Shown piece by piece: positions 50,125 through 60,700 of a stretch of 64,000 nucleotides of DNA. The DNA lies in the NCBI GenBank assembly GCA_046726275.1, contig JBKPAF010000035.1, positions 1 through 64,000 on the forward strand. The letters run 5' to 3'. Made by a program: the position numbers and the translations under genes. How positions within the stretch are numbered: position 1 is the stretch's first letter; each line of letters starts with the position of its first letter. The stretch comes from DASXTW01 sp046726275. GTDB taxonomy: Bacteria > Actinomycetota > UBA4738. The notes under the pieces are model-generated. The model was not told where the DNA came from, made no database searches, and saw only the letters and a program-made list of their open reading frames with translations.

Positions 50125-50514
50125 ATGAGCGAGCAGTCCGAGCTGAACGAAGCCCCGGCGGATGCCTGGGACCCCCCTGGGTCGAATGGACGGGAGGCGC
50201 CTTCGGCGGACCGGGAAATCCTGAAGGAGCATGTCCTCGAGGCGCTGAAGAACGTGGTCGACCCCGAGCTCGGGATCAACATCGTCGACCTGGGCCTGGT
50301 CTATGGGGTCGATATCCAGGAGAGCAGCGTCCACATCACGTACACCCTCACCACCATGGGATGCCCGATCGGGCCGCTGATCGAGGCGGAGATGAAGCAG
50401 TTCCTGTCAGGGGTGGAAGGGGTCGACCAGGTGGAGGCGGAGATGGTGCTGCGCCCGCCGTGGACGCCGGAGATGATGTCCGACGAGGCGAAAGCGGCCC
50501 TCGGCTTCTTCTGA
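50125..50514 (+). CDS. Metal-sulfur cluster assembly factor (SufT/PaaD-like, DUF59)
   Basis: A 129-residue protein. After a variable acidic N-terminus, the DUF59 domain (about 32-129) reads VLEALKNVVDPELGINIVDLGLVYGV, ITYTLTTMGCPIGPLIEAEM and VEAEMVLRPPWTPEMM. The single conserved Cys in TTMGCP is typical. Proteins of this group help mature Fe-S proteins. Here sufB and lipA, both Fe-S related, are in the same window. Transcription is independent of sufB, which lies 3.6 kb downstream. The ATG has a GGAGA site. Confidence 0.85.
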   Translation: MSEQSELNEAPADAWDPPGSNGREAPSADREILKEHVLEALKNVVDPELGINIVDLGLVYGVDIQESSVHITYTLTTMGCPIGPLIEAEMKQFLSGVEGVDQVEAEMVLRPPWTPEMMSDEAKAALGFF

Positions 50515-50534
50515 CGCCGTAGGGGAAATCCCCC

Positions 50535-50564
50535 TTGCGTGAGGCACGGTCGGCTTTGCATAAT
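50535..50564 (+). promoter_or_regulatory. Promoter of sseA
   Basis: TTGCGT (50535-50540), an 18-base spacer, and CATAAT (50559-50564). The mRNA would start near 50571, giving a leader of about 36 bases with an AAAGGGGGG ribosome binding site before ATG 50607. Confidence 0.5.
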
Positions 50565-50606
50565 TCCTAGCTCGCGGATGGGATTTGAGCGAAAGGGGGG
50601 CTTCTG

Positions 50607-51455
50607 ATGGCCGAGTACGCGAACAAGGACGTGCTGGTCGACACGGAGTGGCTGGAAGGGAAGCTGGACGATCCCAAGGTCCGGGTCGTCGAGGTCGACG
50701 AGGACACCCAGGCGTACGAGAAAGGACACATCCCGAACGCCCTCGGGTGGAACTGGAACACCGATCTTCACGCCCCCGTCGGACGTGACTACGTGGACCA
50801 GGAGGGGCTGTCCAAGCTCCTTCAGAAGGCTGGCGTGGGTCCGGACACGACCCTGGTCCTGTACGGAGGCAACAACAACTGGTTCGCCGCCTATGCCTAC
50901 TGGCTGCTGCGCTATCTGGGCTACGGCAACGCGAAGCTGCTGAATGGCGGTAGGAAGAAGTGGGAGTTGGAGAGCCGGGCGATGACGAGCGAGGTCCCCT
51001 CGTTCTCCGGAACCGACTACAGGATCGACTCGCCGGTGAACGGCGACTTCCGTTCGTTTCGGGACGACGTTCTGTCCAAGTCCAAGGCGGGCAACACCGC
51101 GTTCGTGGACGTACGGTCCCCCGAGGAGTATCGGGGGGAGAAGCTGGCTCCCGACCACCTGCCTCAGGAGCAGGCGCAGGTGCCCGGCCACATCCCCGGC
51201 GCGGCCAATGTCCCGTGGGGCAAGGCGGCCAACGATGACGGCTCGTTCAAGTCCGCCGATGAGCTCAAGGCCCTCTACGAGGGCGTGGGCGTCACTCCCG
51301 ACAAGGAAGTGATCGCGTACTGCCGGATCGGCGAGCGCTCGTCGCACACGTGGTTCGCCCTCCACGAGCTCCTGGGGTACGACAACGTGAAGAACTACGA
51401 CGGGAGCTGGACGGAGTACGGGTCGCTGGTCGGGGTCCCGGTCGAGAAGGGCTAG
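50607..51455 (+). CDS. sseA: Thiosulfate/3-mercaptopyruvate sulfurtransferase
   Basis: A 282-residue two-domain rhodanese. The N-terminal inactive domain starts VLVDTEWLEGKLDDPKVRVVEVDED. The C-terminal domain has FVDVRSPEEYRGE and the active loop AYCRIGERSSHTW, whose Cys carries the persulfide. CRIGERS is the typical SseA/CysA loop. The actinobacterial partner DUF1416 (SseC-like) lies far away at 12364. The neighbours here are SufT-like and, further on, SufB, suggesting a role in sulfur supply. Confidence 0.9.
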   Translation: MAEYANKDVLVDTEWLEGKLDDPKVRVVEVDEDTQAYEKGHIPNALGWNWNTDLHAPVGRDYVDQEGLSKLLQKAGVGPDTTLVLYGGNNNWFAAYAYWLLRYLGYGNAKLLNGGRKKWELESRAMTSEVPSFSGTDYRIDSPVNGDFRSFRDDVLSKSKAGNTAFVDVRSPEEYRGEKLAPDHLPQEQAQVPGHIPGAANVPWGKAANDDGSFKSADELKALYEGVGVTPDKEVIAYCRIGERSSHTWFALHELLGYDNVKNYDGSWTEYGSLVGVPVEKG

Positions 51456-51473
51456 GCGCGAACCGAGCGTCGC

Positions 51474-53915
51474 TCAGGCGGCTTCGCCCGGCAGGAACAC
51501 CTTGAACGAGGCCCCGCCCCCGGGGCGTTGGTCAACCCATGCCCGGCCGCCGTGGAGCTCGGCGAACTTGGACACGAGCGACAAACCGATGCCTACCCCG
51601 GGGGTGTGACTGGTCGCGTCGGGACCCTGTCGGAAGGGCTCGAAGATGGTGTCCTTGAGGGTGTCCGATATGCCGGGCCCGTCGTCCTCGACGCACAGCA
51701 GCACCCCACCGTGCTCTGGGCAGACCCGCACCCAGATCGTCGTTTCGGGAGGCGTGTGACGAGCCGCGTTCGCCAGGAGGTTCTCGACGATGCGCTCTAC
51801 CTTCGAGGCATCGAGGGAGATCACGACAGGTTGGGTGGCCACGCGTACCGATCGGGCTCCAACGAGGTCAGAGCTGTCCGCGATCGTTCGCACCAGGGCC
51901 GCGACGTCGGTCGGCCGCCGTCTCGGCTCCATGATTCCCCGGTCCAGCCGGTCGAGATCCAGGAGGTCGGAGAGCAGCTGGTCCAACTTGCGAGCGTTCG
52001 CCGCCAGACGGTGCACGAGGTCCGCGCGTTCCTCCGCGGGAAGCTGGAACTCGTCGCGCTCGAGGGTCAGGGACAGGCCCAGCACCGCCGACAGGGGAGT
52101 CCTGAGCTCGTGGGAGACCGCGTGCAGGAAGGTGGTCTTGAGCTCGTCGAGAGCCCTGAGCCGCTCGGCAGCTTCCCGCTCAATCGACAGGGCCCGTTCC
52201 AGATCTTCCTCGGCCTGCTTCCGTTCGGTGATGTCGAAGATCACGCCTTGGAGAAGTAGATCACCTGAGTGCCGGCTCGTGACCACCCAGTCGTCCCGCA
52301 CCCACACGACCCGGCCGTCCTTGGCGAACAGTCGGTATTCGCACTGGATTGGTTCCATGGTCCGACGACTCTGCTCCTCCAGGGCCAGGACGGCCGGGGC
52401 GTCATCCGAATGGAGCTGTCTGCTCCAGAGGGCCGGTGTTGCCATCCACTCCTCTGGAGTGAAACCGAGGATCACCTCGACCTGAGGACTTACGAAGAGC
52501 CAGCGGCCCTGGTCGCCGAACTCGGCCGTGTAGGTGATAGCTGGGATACGTTCCACGAGCAGGCGGTACCGCTCCTCGCTCGCGCGGAGTGCGTCCTGTG
52601 CCCTCACCCGTTCCGTAGCGTCCCGCGCCACCATCTGAACGGCGATGTCACCCTCGTATTGGAACGGCGTGGCGGCCACCTCGACATCGACGGCCTCGCC
52701 ATCGACGCGCAGGAACTTCTGACCCACCAGCGGTACCGCTCGCCCCTCCTGGAGCTCCAGGAGTCGTTGCCTGACCAGAGGCCGGGACTCGGGGTGGATG
52801 AACTGGAGCCAGGGTTGTCCGACGAGCTCTTCGGGTTCCCCGGTCCCGATCAGCTTCGCCGCGGCCCGGTTGGCGAACTCGACCACGCCCCGCTTGTGCA
52901 CGACGATTGCGTCCGGAGAGAGCTCCACCAGACGCCGGTATCGATCCTCGCTCTCACGGAGCGCCTCATCGGACCTCGCCTGGTGGATGCTCACGCCGAA
53001 CAGGCCGGCCGCCGCCTTGAGAGCTCTGATCTCTGCGGGCGACCAGTCGCGTTCGTTGCGGAGCTGGCCATAGCTGATCGTGCCCCACCATTCCGCTCCG
53101 ACGAAGATCGGAACGATCGCGATCGACAGATAGCCTTCCCGGTGGAGCCAGGGTCGCTCGTTCGGGGGGAAGTCTCGGACGTGACCGCTGACCACGCCGC
53201 CACCCCCCAGCACCCCGATCCAGCGGTCGCAACCCATCGCTCGATAGGAGAGGCCGCCAAGCTCGTCGGAGCCGGAGTGGTCAGGTGGGTGGATGTCCCG
53301 ATCCGTCCACGAATGCAACCCGTGCACGTGGATGTCGCCATCCTCCCCTTGGATGTTCTGGTTGACGGCCACCCGGTCCACGCTGGCCGCAAACGCAAGA
53401 CGCCTCAGCACCTCCTGGATCCCCTCGGCCTCGGCACTTCCCGCGAGGAACTGTTCCGCGGCGAAGGCGACGGCCTCGAGGATCCGTCCCCGTGCGTGGA
53501 TCTCGTTCTCGGTCTTCCTTCGTGGAGTGACGTCTCGAACGATGCCCAGGACCCCGGTTGCCTCGCCGTCCTCCATCAAGGGGGTGACGGTGAACTCGCC
53601 GAACAGGTACTCGCCAGAGCTCGTGAGGATCCGCAACTCGAAGGTGGGTGTCCGCTCGGCGCTCAGGGCCCGCGCGAGCATGTCCAGAGCCAGAGCAAGG
53701 TCATCCGGATGGATCAGCTGGTGCAGGGGCTTGTCGATCCAGCGATCCCGAGGCCACCCGGTCAGCCGCTCGAATGCTTCGTTGAACGACGACAGGATGG
53801 CCTGCGGCGAGATGGTGAGAATGACGTCGGGGGCTGCTTCGATGAGCGCGCGGGAACGCTGGTCTGACTCGGGCAGAGCCAACTCCGCATGCTCACGCTC
53901 GCTCAAGCCGAACAT
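51474..53915 (-). CDS. Multi-PAS/GAF sensor histidine kinase
   Basis: An 813-residue soluble kinase with no transmembrane segment. The domains are PAS (about 20-140, APDVILTISPQAILSSFNEA), GAF (about 155-320, including VAFAAEQFLAGSAEAEGIQE), PAS (about 330-440, LVELSPDAIVVHKRGVVEFA), PAS/PAC (about 450-570, ERIPAITYTAEFGDQGRWLF), HisKA with the phosphorylated His in FLHAVSHELRTPL (near 600), and HATPase with NLLANAARHTPPETT and GVGIGLSLVSKFAELHGG. Output partner unknown. ATG 53915 was chosen because GGAGG lies 8 bases upstream; the frame to 54104 is open but has no fold. It is divergent from sufB. Confidence 0.85.
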   Translation of the reverse strand: MFGLSEREHAELALPESDQRSRALIEAAPDVILTISPQAILSSFNEAFERLTGWPRDRWIDKPLHQLIHPDDLALALDMLARALSAERTPTFELRILTSSGEYLFGEFTVTPLMEDGEATGVLGIVRDVTPRRKTENEIHARGRILEAVAFAAEQFLAGSAEAEGIQEVLRRLAFAASVDRVAVNQNIQGEDGDIHVHGLHSWTDRDIHPPDHSGSDELGGLSYRAMGCDRWIGVLGGGGVVSGHVRDFPPNERPWLHREGYLSIAIVPIFVGAEWWGTISYGQLRNERDWSPAEIRALKAAAGLFGVSIHQARSDEALRESEDRYRRLVELSPDAIVVHKRGVVEFANRAAAKLIGTGEPEELVGQPWLQFIHPESRPLVRQRLLELQEGRAVPLVGQKFLRVDGEAVDVEVAATPFQYEGDIAVQMVARDATERVRAQDALRASEERYRLLVERIPAITYTAEFGDQGRWLFVSPQVEVILGFTPEEWMATPALWSRQLHSDDAPAVLALEEQSRRTMEPIQCEYRLFAKDGRVVWVRDDWVVTSRHSGDLLLQGVIFDITERKQAEEDLERALSIEREAAERLRALDELKTTFLHAVSHELRTPLSAVLGLSLTLERDEFQLPAEERADLVHRLAANARKLDQLLSDLLDLDRLDRGIMEPRRRPTDVAALVRTIADSSDLVGARSVRVATQPVVISLDASKVERIVENLLANAARHTPPETTIWVRVCPEHGGVLLCVEDDGPGISDTLKDTIFEPFRQGPDATSHTPGVGIGLSLVSKFAELHGGRAWVDQRPGGGASFKVFLPGEAA

Positions 53916-54078
53916 CCCGGTATCCTCCGCAGGACGCGCGGAGTTCCTCCTGCTCCGGTTATCGACGGGTGAAAGGCCTGGATGAAGCATGGAAAGGGCC
54001 TGTAGGGGGCGATGAATGGCCTCTGACCTGGGATTTTGAATCCGATTGGCTAGATCGACTTTGAACCCGGCCGGCATG

Positions 54079-54084
54079 TAGACT
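54079..54084 (+). promoter_or_regulatory. -10 box TAGACT of sufB
   Basis: TAGACT is followed by 9 bases and ATG 54094, with no ribosome binding site. A short or absent leader is expected. Confidence 0.4.
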
Positions 54085-54093
54085 TGGTTCACG

Positions 54094-55506
54094 ATGGCTA
54101 TCACTCAGGAAGAACACCTCAGGGAACTGACCAAGGGATATCGCTTCGGCTGGAAGGATCCCTCGCACTCCGTCTTCACTCCGAAGAAGGGACTGTCCGA
54201 GGAGGTCGTCGAAGAGATCTCCCATCTGAAGTCCGAGCCGGACTGGATGCGCAAGTTCCGGCTGAAGGCCCTCAAGCACTTCCGGGCCAGGCCCATGCCG
54301 TGGTGGGGGGCCGATCTTTCCGAGATCGACTTCGACGACATCTACTACTTCATCCGGTCCACCGAGAAGCAGGCCAAGTCCTGGGAGGACCTTCCTGAGG
54401 ACATCCGCGGCACGTGGGACAAGCTCGGGATCCCCGAAGCCGAGAAGAAATACTTGGGCGGGGTGAGCGCGCAGTACGAATCCGAGGTCGTGTACCACAA
54501 GATCAAGGAGGAGCTGGACTCCATCGGCGTCATCTTCACGGACATGGACTCGGGCCTGCGCGAGCATCCGGACATCGTGAAGCAGTACTTCGGGTCGATC
54601 ATCCCCCCGAACGACAACAAGTTTGCCGCCCTGAACTCGGCCGTCTGGTCGGGAGGATCGTTCGTGTACGTGCCGGAGGGCGTGCACGTCGACATCCCGC
54701 TGCAGGCCTACTTCCGAATCAACGCGGAGAACATGGGCCAGTTCGAGAGGACCCTGATCATCGCCGAGCCGGGCTCCTACGTGCACTACGTGGAGGGATG
54801 CAGCGCTCCGATCTACACGAGCGACTCGCTGCACTCGGCCGTCGTGGAGATCATCGTCAAGCCGGGCGCGCGGGTCCGGTACACCACGATCCAGAACTGG
54901 TCGACCAACGTGTACAACCTGGTGACCAAGCGAGCCGCTGCGTACGAGGACGCCGTGATGGAGTGGATCGACGGCAACATCGGCTCGAAGGTGACCATGA
55001 AGTACCCGTCGATCTATCTGCTGGGCAAGGGCGCCCGCGGCGAGGTGCTGTCGGTGGCGTACGCGGGGCCGGGCATGCATACAGATGCTGGCGGCAAGGC
55101 GATCCATGTCGCCCCACACACCTCTTCGGTGATCACGTCGAAGTCGGTGTCCAAGGGAGGCGGCCGTACCGGCTACCGCGGACTGATCCGGGTGGAGCCC
55201 GAGGCCCATCACGCCAAGTCGATCGTTCGGTGTGACGCGTTGATCCTGGACGACGAGTCCCGCTCTGACACCTACCCGTACGTGGAGGTGGAGGAGCAGA
55301 CGGCGCAGCTCGGCCACGAGGCCACCGTGTCACGGGTCGGTGAAGACCAGCTCTTCTACCTTATGAGCCGCGGTCTTTCCGAGGCCGAGGCCACCGCCAT
55401 GGTGGTCAACGGCTTCATCGAGCCGATCACCCGCGAGCTGCCCATGGAGTACGCCGTGGAGCTGAACCGCCTGGTCGAGCTCCAGATGGAAGGCGCCATC
55501 GGCTAG
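54094..55506 (+). CDS. sufB: Fe-S cluster assembly protein SufB
   Basis: A 470-residue scaffold subunit, full length for SufB. Motifs are WMRKFRLKALKHFRARPMPWW, AVWSGGSFVYVPEGVHVDIP, GSYVHYVEGCSAPIYTSDSL (with the cluster-ligand Cys), NWSTNVYNLVTKRA, and SRGLSEAEATAMVVNGFIEP. SufB works with the ATPase SufC and usually SufD. Neither is next to it, and the downstream genes are a two-component pair. The start is ATG 54094, with a TAGACT box 9 bases upstream. Confidence 0.95.
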   Translation: MAITQEEHLRELTKGYRFGWKDPSHSVFTPKKGLSEEVVEEISHLKSEPDWMRKFRLKALKHFRARPMPWWGADLSEIDFDDIYYFIRSTEKQAKSWEDLPEDIRGTWDKLGIPEAEKKYLGGVSAQYESEVVYHKIKEELDSIGVIFTDMDSGLREHPDIVKQYFGSIIPPNDNKFAALNSAVWSGGSFVYVPEGVHVDIPLQAYFRINAENMGQFERTLIIAEPGSYVHYVEGCSAPIYTSDSLHSAVVEIIVKPGARVRYTTIQNWSTNVYNLVTKRAAAYEDAVMEWIDGNIGSKVTMKYPSIYLLGKGARGEVLSVAYAGPGMHTDAGGKAIHVAPHTSSVITSKSVSKGGGRTGYRGLIRVEPEAHHAKSIVRCDALILDDESRSDTYPYVEVEEQTAQLGHEATVSRVGEDQLFYLMSRGLSEAEATAMVVNGFIEPITRELPMEYAVELNRLVELQMEGAIG

Positions 55507-55561
55507 CCAGGGGCAATCCGGCCGGAGCCCGGCCTCTCCAGGCCACCATGCAGTTGACGTA

Positions 55562-55589
55562 TTGAGTCCTCGGCTCCAACGGGTATAGC
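55562..55589 (+). promoter_or_regulatory. Promoter of the histidine kinase/response regulator pair
   Basis: TTGAGT (55562-55567), a 16-base spacer and TATAGC (55584-55589). The mRNA would start near 55596, followed by a GGGGAGG ribosome binding site and ATG 55658. Confidence 0.4.
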
Positions 55590-55657
55590 GTCCTTCATCG
55601 GACGATCGACCAGGCGGAGCGGGCTGCCTCTCGGTGAGGAGCGGGGAGGATGCACTG

Positions 55658-56914
55658 ATGGTGGCCTTAGGGGAGGGCCAAGTCCCGCCGGCTCATCGAG
55701 ACCTCAGCTCCACCCGCCCGGCATGGGTGCGGTTTTTCTCCTCGAAGCCAACCGTACAGGACGCGGTGATCGCCGCGCTCCTGGCCGCGGCATCTGTATG
55801 GGGCGTCCTGGCACATATCCAGGTTGACATCCCGGAGGGCGGAAGCGAGGCTTCGAATCGAAGCCTCGACGCGTTGGGGATCGGCCTCATCCTGCTCCAG
55901 ACCATCCCGCTCGCGTGGCGCAGGAGGGCGCCGCTCCCGGTCCTGTCGATCGTCGCGGCGGCATTGTTCCTGTTTTCTGTCCTCGACTATCCCCGATCGC
56001 TCGCCGCATTCGGCTTCCTGGTGGCCCTATACACGGTCGCTGCCCACCGAGATCGGCGGACGTCCGTACCGGCGGGCCTCGGTTGCGCGCTCGTCGTCCT
56101 TCTGATCCTCTTGATGTCGAAGGAACCACTGGAGCCGGATGCGCTCATCGCGGAGTATCTGTTGCTCGGGGCCACGTGGTTCATCGGAGATGGGCTTCGG
56201 AACCGGCGCGGGCAGGTGGTCCTGCTGGAGGATCGAGCGACGAGGTTGGAGAGGGAGCGTGAGGAGCGAGCGCAGCGAGCGGTGGCCGAAGAGCGCCGGG
56301 TGATCGCTCGGGAGCTCCACGACGTGGTGGCCCACAATGTGAGCGTCATGGTTGCCCAGGCCGGGGCAGCTCAGCGAATCTTCGACGCCCAACCGGGGGA
56401 GGCCAGGGACGCTCTCTCCGCCATCGAGGAGATGGGCCGTGAAGCACTGGTGGAGATGCGGCGTCTGATGGGCTTCCTGAGAACGGACACTGACGACGAG
56501 GCGGCAAGGTCGCCTCAGCCCGGGCTGAACAACCTCGAGGTCCTCGTGAAGCAGGTGCGGGAGGCCGGGATCCCCGTCAGCCTGAAGATCGAGGGAGACC
56601 CCCGGCCGATCCCGGCCGGCCTGGACCTCTCTGCCTTTCGCATCATCCAGGAAGCGCTGACGAACGTCCTCAAGCACGCAGGGCCGGCCCGGGTCGAGGT
56701 CGTGGTCCGGTACCGGCAAGATCACCTGGAGATCCTGGTCGCCGACGATGGGACTGGTCTACATGGCCAACCTGACAGCCTCAGGCCGCGGTTCGGGCAT
56801 CTCGGGATGCGCGAGCGCGTCGCCCTCTTCGGAGGTGAACTCCGAACTGGGGAGCGACCCGGCGGGGGCTACGAGATCGCCGCTTCTCTGCCCCTGGACG
56901 GGGAGACATCTTGA
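55658..56914 (+). CDS. Sensor histidine kinase with four- to five-helix membrane domain
   Basis: A 418-residue kinase of the HisKA_3 type. The membrane domain has about five helices (34-180). A short coiled coil (190-215) leads to the dimerisation/phosphoacceptor region, whose His221 lies in RRVIARELHDVVAHNVSVM. The HATPase domain has the N box FRIIQEALTNVLKHA and the G box LVADDGTGL plus FGHLGMRERVALFGG. This desK-like group senses envelope signals. Its stop overlaps the regulator start (TTGA). ATG 55658 has GGGGAGG 8 bases upstream. Confidence 0.88.
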   Translation: MVALGEGQVPPAHRDLSSTRPAWVRFFSSKPTVQDAVIAALLAAASVWGVLAHIQVDIPEGGSEASNRSLDALGIGLILLQTIPLAWRRRAPLPVLSIVAAALFLFSVLDYPRSLAAFGFLVALYTVAAHRDRRTSVPAGLGCALVVLLILLMSKEPLEPDALIAEYLLLGATWFIGDGLRNRRGQVVLLEDRATRLEREREERAQRAVAEERRVIARELHDVVAHNVSVMVAQAGAAQRIFDAQPGEARDALSAIEEMGREALVEMRRLMGFLRTDTDDEAARSPQPGLNNLEVLVKQVREAGIPVSLKIEGDPRPIPAGLDLSAFRIIQEALTNVLKHAGPARVEVVVRYRQDHLEILVADDGTGLHGQPDSLRPRFGHLGMRERVALFGGELRTGERPGGGYEIAASLPLDGETS

Positions 56915-57576
56915 CGATCCGGGTCCTTGTCGCTGATGACCAGCCGCTCATGCGAACAGCGTTCGACATGACGCTTCGGGCAGAGGAGGACATCGAACTC
57001 GTCGGTGAGGCAGCCGATGGAGAGGAAGCTATCGCGCAGTGGCGCCGCCTCCGTCCCGATGTCGTCCTCATGGACATCCGGATGCCCATCATGGATGGGG
57101 TCGAGGCGACGAGGATCCTGGCCAGCGAGGACAAGTCGACCAAGATCCTCATCCTCACGACTTTCGACATCGACGAGTACGTCATCGAAGCACTCCGAGC
57201 GGGAGCCAGTGGCTTTCTCCTGAAGGATGTGCGGCCGGAGGAGTTGGTCATGGCGATCCAGATCGTGGCCCGGGGTGATGCCCTGCTCGCTCCGTCTGTT
57301 ACGCGCCGCCTCCTGGATGCATTCGCCCACACGCTTCCGCCTGCCCGCCAAGGACCGAGCACTGAGCTGCAGCTCTTGACGCGAAGTGAGCTCAAGGTGC
57401 TTACGCTGGTGGGAAGAGGCCTCTCCAACGACGAGATCGCTCGGGAGCTCTTCGTGGCCGATACTACGGTCAGGACCCACATCCGCCATATCTTGGAAAA
57501 GCTGAAGCTTCGCGACCGCGTGCAGGCTGTGGTGTTCGCCTACGACACGGGCCTGGTCCACCCGATGCCCCGCTAG
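56911..57576 (+). CDS. NarL/DesR-type response regulator
   Basis: A 221-residue regulator, the partner of the kinase just upstream. The receiver domain has VADDQ, Asp55 in LMDIRMPIMDG, and Lys in GFLLKDVRPE. The LuxR-type DNA-binding domain is at about 150-215 (LTRSELKVLTLVGRGLSND and FVADTTVRTHIRHILEK). The TTG start overlaps the kinase stop, so the two are made together. The RND genes begin 166 bases downstream on the same strand, so they are natural candidate targets. Confidence 0.9.
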   Translation: MTIRVLVADDQPLMRTAFDMTLRAEEDIELVGEAADGEEAIAQWRRLRPDVVLMDIRMPIMDGVEATRILASEDKSTKILILTTFDIDEYVIEALRAGASGFLLKDVRPEELVMAIQIVARGDALLAPSVTRRLLDAFAHTLPPARQGPSTELQLLTRSELKVLTLVGRGLSNDEIARELFVADTTVRTHIRHILEKLKLRDRVQAVVFAYDTGLVHPMPR

Positions 57577-57742
57577 CCCCGGTACCGAGTTTCGTCCCTG
57601 GTGACGAGGACAGTTCGTCCGGCACGACGACGACGAGCACCAACACTCGTCCTACCGTGAGAAACAGGCATAGGTAGCAACAGGGGGATGTTGCGGCTCT
57701 CTCGAAGGGAGAAGGCATCACGATGGCGCTAGGCCTCACGTC

Positions 57743-60700
57743 ATGATGCGCGGGATCATCAGGTCGAGCCTCAGGGCCAGACGACTGATGGTCGCCCTGG
57801 CTGTGGGATTGCTCATCCTGGGCTTTTCGCAGCTCCGGGGCATGCCTCGGGACGTCCTGCCCGAATTCACCCCTCCCACCGTGGAGGTCCAGACCGAAGC
57901 CCTGGGGCTCTCCGCGGAGGAGGTGGAGCAGTTCATCACCGTCCCATTGGAACAGGACCTCCTCAACGGGGTGGCGTTCCTCGATCAGATCCGGTCCGCG
58001 TCCGTGCCCGGCCTCTCATCCATCCAAATGGTCTTCGAACCTGGAACGGACCTCCTCAAGGCGCGGCAGGTCGTCCAGGAGCGCCTGTCCCAGGCGCAGG
58101 TGGCCCTCCCCGGGGTCCAATCCCGACCGCCCCAGATGCTCCAGCCGCTCTCCTCGACGAGCCGGGTCATGCTGATCGGCCTCTCCTCGGCCGACCTGTC
58201 CACGATCGACATGTCGATCCTCGCTCGGTGGACGATCACACCGCGTCTTCTCGGGGTGCCCGGTGTGGCGAACGTCGCTGTTTGGGGAAACCGGGATCGA
58301 CAGCTCCAGGTCCTGGTCGACCCTGCGCGCCTGCGCGAGAGTGGCGTATCCCTCCAGCAGATCGTCGAGACCACCGCGAACGCCCAGTTCGTGTCGCCGT
58401 TGACGTTCACCGAGGCCTCCACTCCGGGCACGGGCGGCATCCTGGAAACGCCGAATCAGCGCCTGGGGGTTCAACACCGACCGGTCTTCGCCACCGCGGC
58501 TGACCTCGCCAGCGTCCCGATCGAGGGTGCCGACGACAAGCCACTGGTTCTGGGCGACGTCGCCGAGGTCGTGGAGGACCATCAACCGCTGATCGGAGAT
58601 GCGATCGGCCCCGGTCTTCTTCTGGTCATCGAGAAGTTTCCCGCAGCCAACACCGTCGAGGTGACCCGCGGTGTCGAGGAGGCTCTCGAGGCCCTTCGTC
58701 CTGGGCTGTCCGGGGTCGCCATCGACTCCTCCATCTATCGGGCCGCCACGTTCGTCGAGACATCGAGTCGCAACCTTCTCTGGGCGCTTCTGGTCGGGGG
58801 GGTGCTCGCGATCCTGCTCTTCGGCGCGTTGGCGTTCGAGTGGCGGACCACGTTGATCGCCGCGATCAGCCTTGTGGTTTCCCTGGCGGTTGCGGTGACG
58901 GTCCTCTCTCTGACGCAGGCCTCGCTCAACTCGATGGTCCTAGCCGGGCTGACTCTCGGGCTGGTCGTGGTGGTGGTGGAGGCCATCCTGGACGTGAGCA
59001 ACCTGGCCACACGGCTCCAGGGCGATGAGACCGTAACGGCTGACCGAGTGCCGGCAACAACCGTTCTCCTGGAGGCCGCGATTGAGATGCGAAGCGCCGC
59101 GGCCTACGCGGCGCTGATCGCCCTGGTGGCCCTGGTTCCGACCCTGTTCACGAAGGGGCCATTCGGCGCGTTTTTCCCGTCGATCGGTGTCTCCTTTGCG
59201 GTGGTCATCCTCGCGTCGATGGTGGTCGCCCTGGTCGTCACGCCGGCCCTGGCGCTGTTGATGTTGTCGAAGTCACCGGAGTCCGGGCGCCGCTCCCCGA
59301 TCCTCCGGTGGGTGGGGCCTCGATATGAGGAGATCCTGTCGCGCTTCATCGGGTCGCCTCGGCCCGCCTATGTGGCGGCGGGCATCGTGGTCCTGGCAGG
59401 AGTTCTCACGCTGCCGTTCCTCGAACGATCGCCGGTTCCCTCGTTCAAGGACACCAACGTCCTGATCCAGCTGAGCGGCGCACCGGGCACGTCGCTTCAG
59501 GAGATGGACCGCATCACCGCGCGCATCGCGGAAGAGGTGCGAGCGATCCCGGGGATCGATGACGTCGGCGCCCACGCCGGTCGGGCGGTGCTGTCGGATC
59601 AGGTGGTCGGGAGCAACGCGAGCGAGGTGTGGGTGAACGTCGCTCCAGGAGCCGACTACGACGCCGCGGTGGGATCGATCCAGGAGGTCATCCACGGGTA
59701 TCCAGGCCTGGATCGGCGGATGGTCACCTATCCGCAGCAGCGGATTGAGGAGGTGCTCTCAGGTACCCAGAGTCCGATCGAGGTTCGCGTCTACGGTCCG
59801 GACCTGGACATCCTGCGCACGAAAGCGGAAGAGGTGCGTCACATCCTGGCGACGATCGACGGGGTCGTCGATCCGGTCGTCGGCTCCTCAGCCGAGGAGC
59901 CGACAGTGGAGATCGAAGTCGACCTCTCCAGCGCGCAACGGTACGGGATCAAGCCCGGTGACGTACGCCGCGCGGCTACGACTCTCCTGTCGGGTATTCG
60001 CGTCGGAAGCTTGTTCGAGGAACAGAAGGTCTTCGAGGTGGTCGTGTGGGGGACGCCCGGCGTGCGCAACGACGCATCCAGCATCAATGCGCTGCTGATC
60101 GACACGCCGGCAGGTCGGCAGGTGCGCTTGGGTGACGTTGCCGACGTGCGGATCGCTCCCGCTCCCGAGGTCATCCGGCACGACGCGGTCTCCAGGTATG
60201 TCGACGTCAGCGCGGGTGTCGCCGGGCGTAGCCCGGGCGAGGTCACCGCAGATGTCGAAAGGGCGCTTCAGAGGGTCCAGTTCCCGCTCGAGTACCACGT
60301 TGAGGTCCTGGACGAATTCGCGGAGCGGCGGGCCGCCGGCTGGCGTGTCCTCGTCTTGAGCGCTTTCGCGGCGATCGGGATCTTCGTCTTGCTTCAGGCA
60401 GCCTTTGCGAGCTGGCGCCTCTCCACGCTCGCCTTCCTGATGCTGGCCCTCGGGCTGTTGGGAGGTGCCATCGGCGCGTGGGCGGGTGGAGGCGTGGTCT
60501 CGCTCGGTTCGATCTCAGGGTTCTTTGCGGTTCTGTGGGTTGCCGCACGCCAGACGATCTACTCGATCAAGCGATACCCGACCCGCAGTGAGGAGGACGG
60601 CGAGCGATTCGACCGGACGCTTATCGTCCGAAGCGCCGGCGAATGCCTCTCACCGATGCTGATATCGACGATCGCCGCTCTCGGCGCGATGGTGCCTCTG

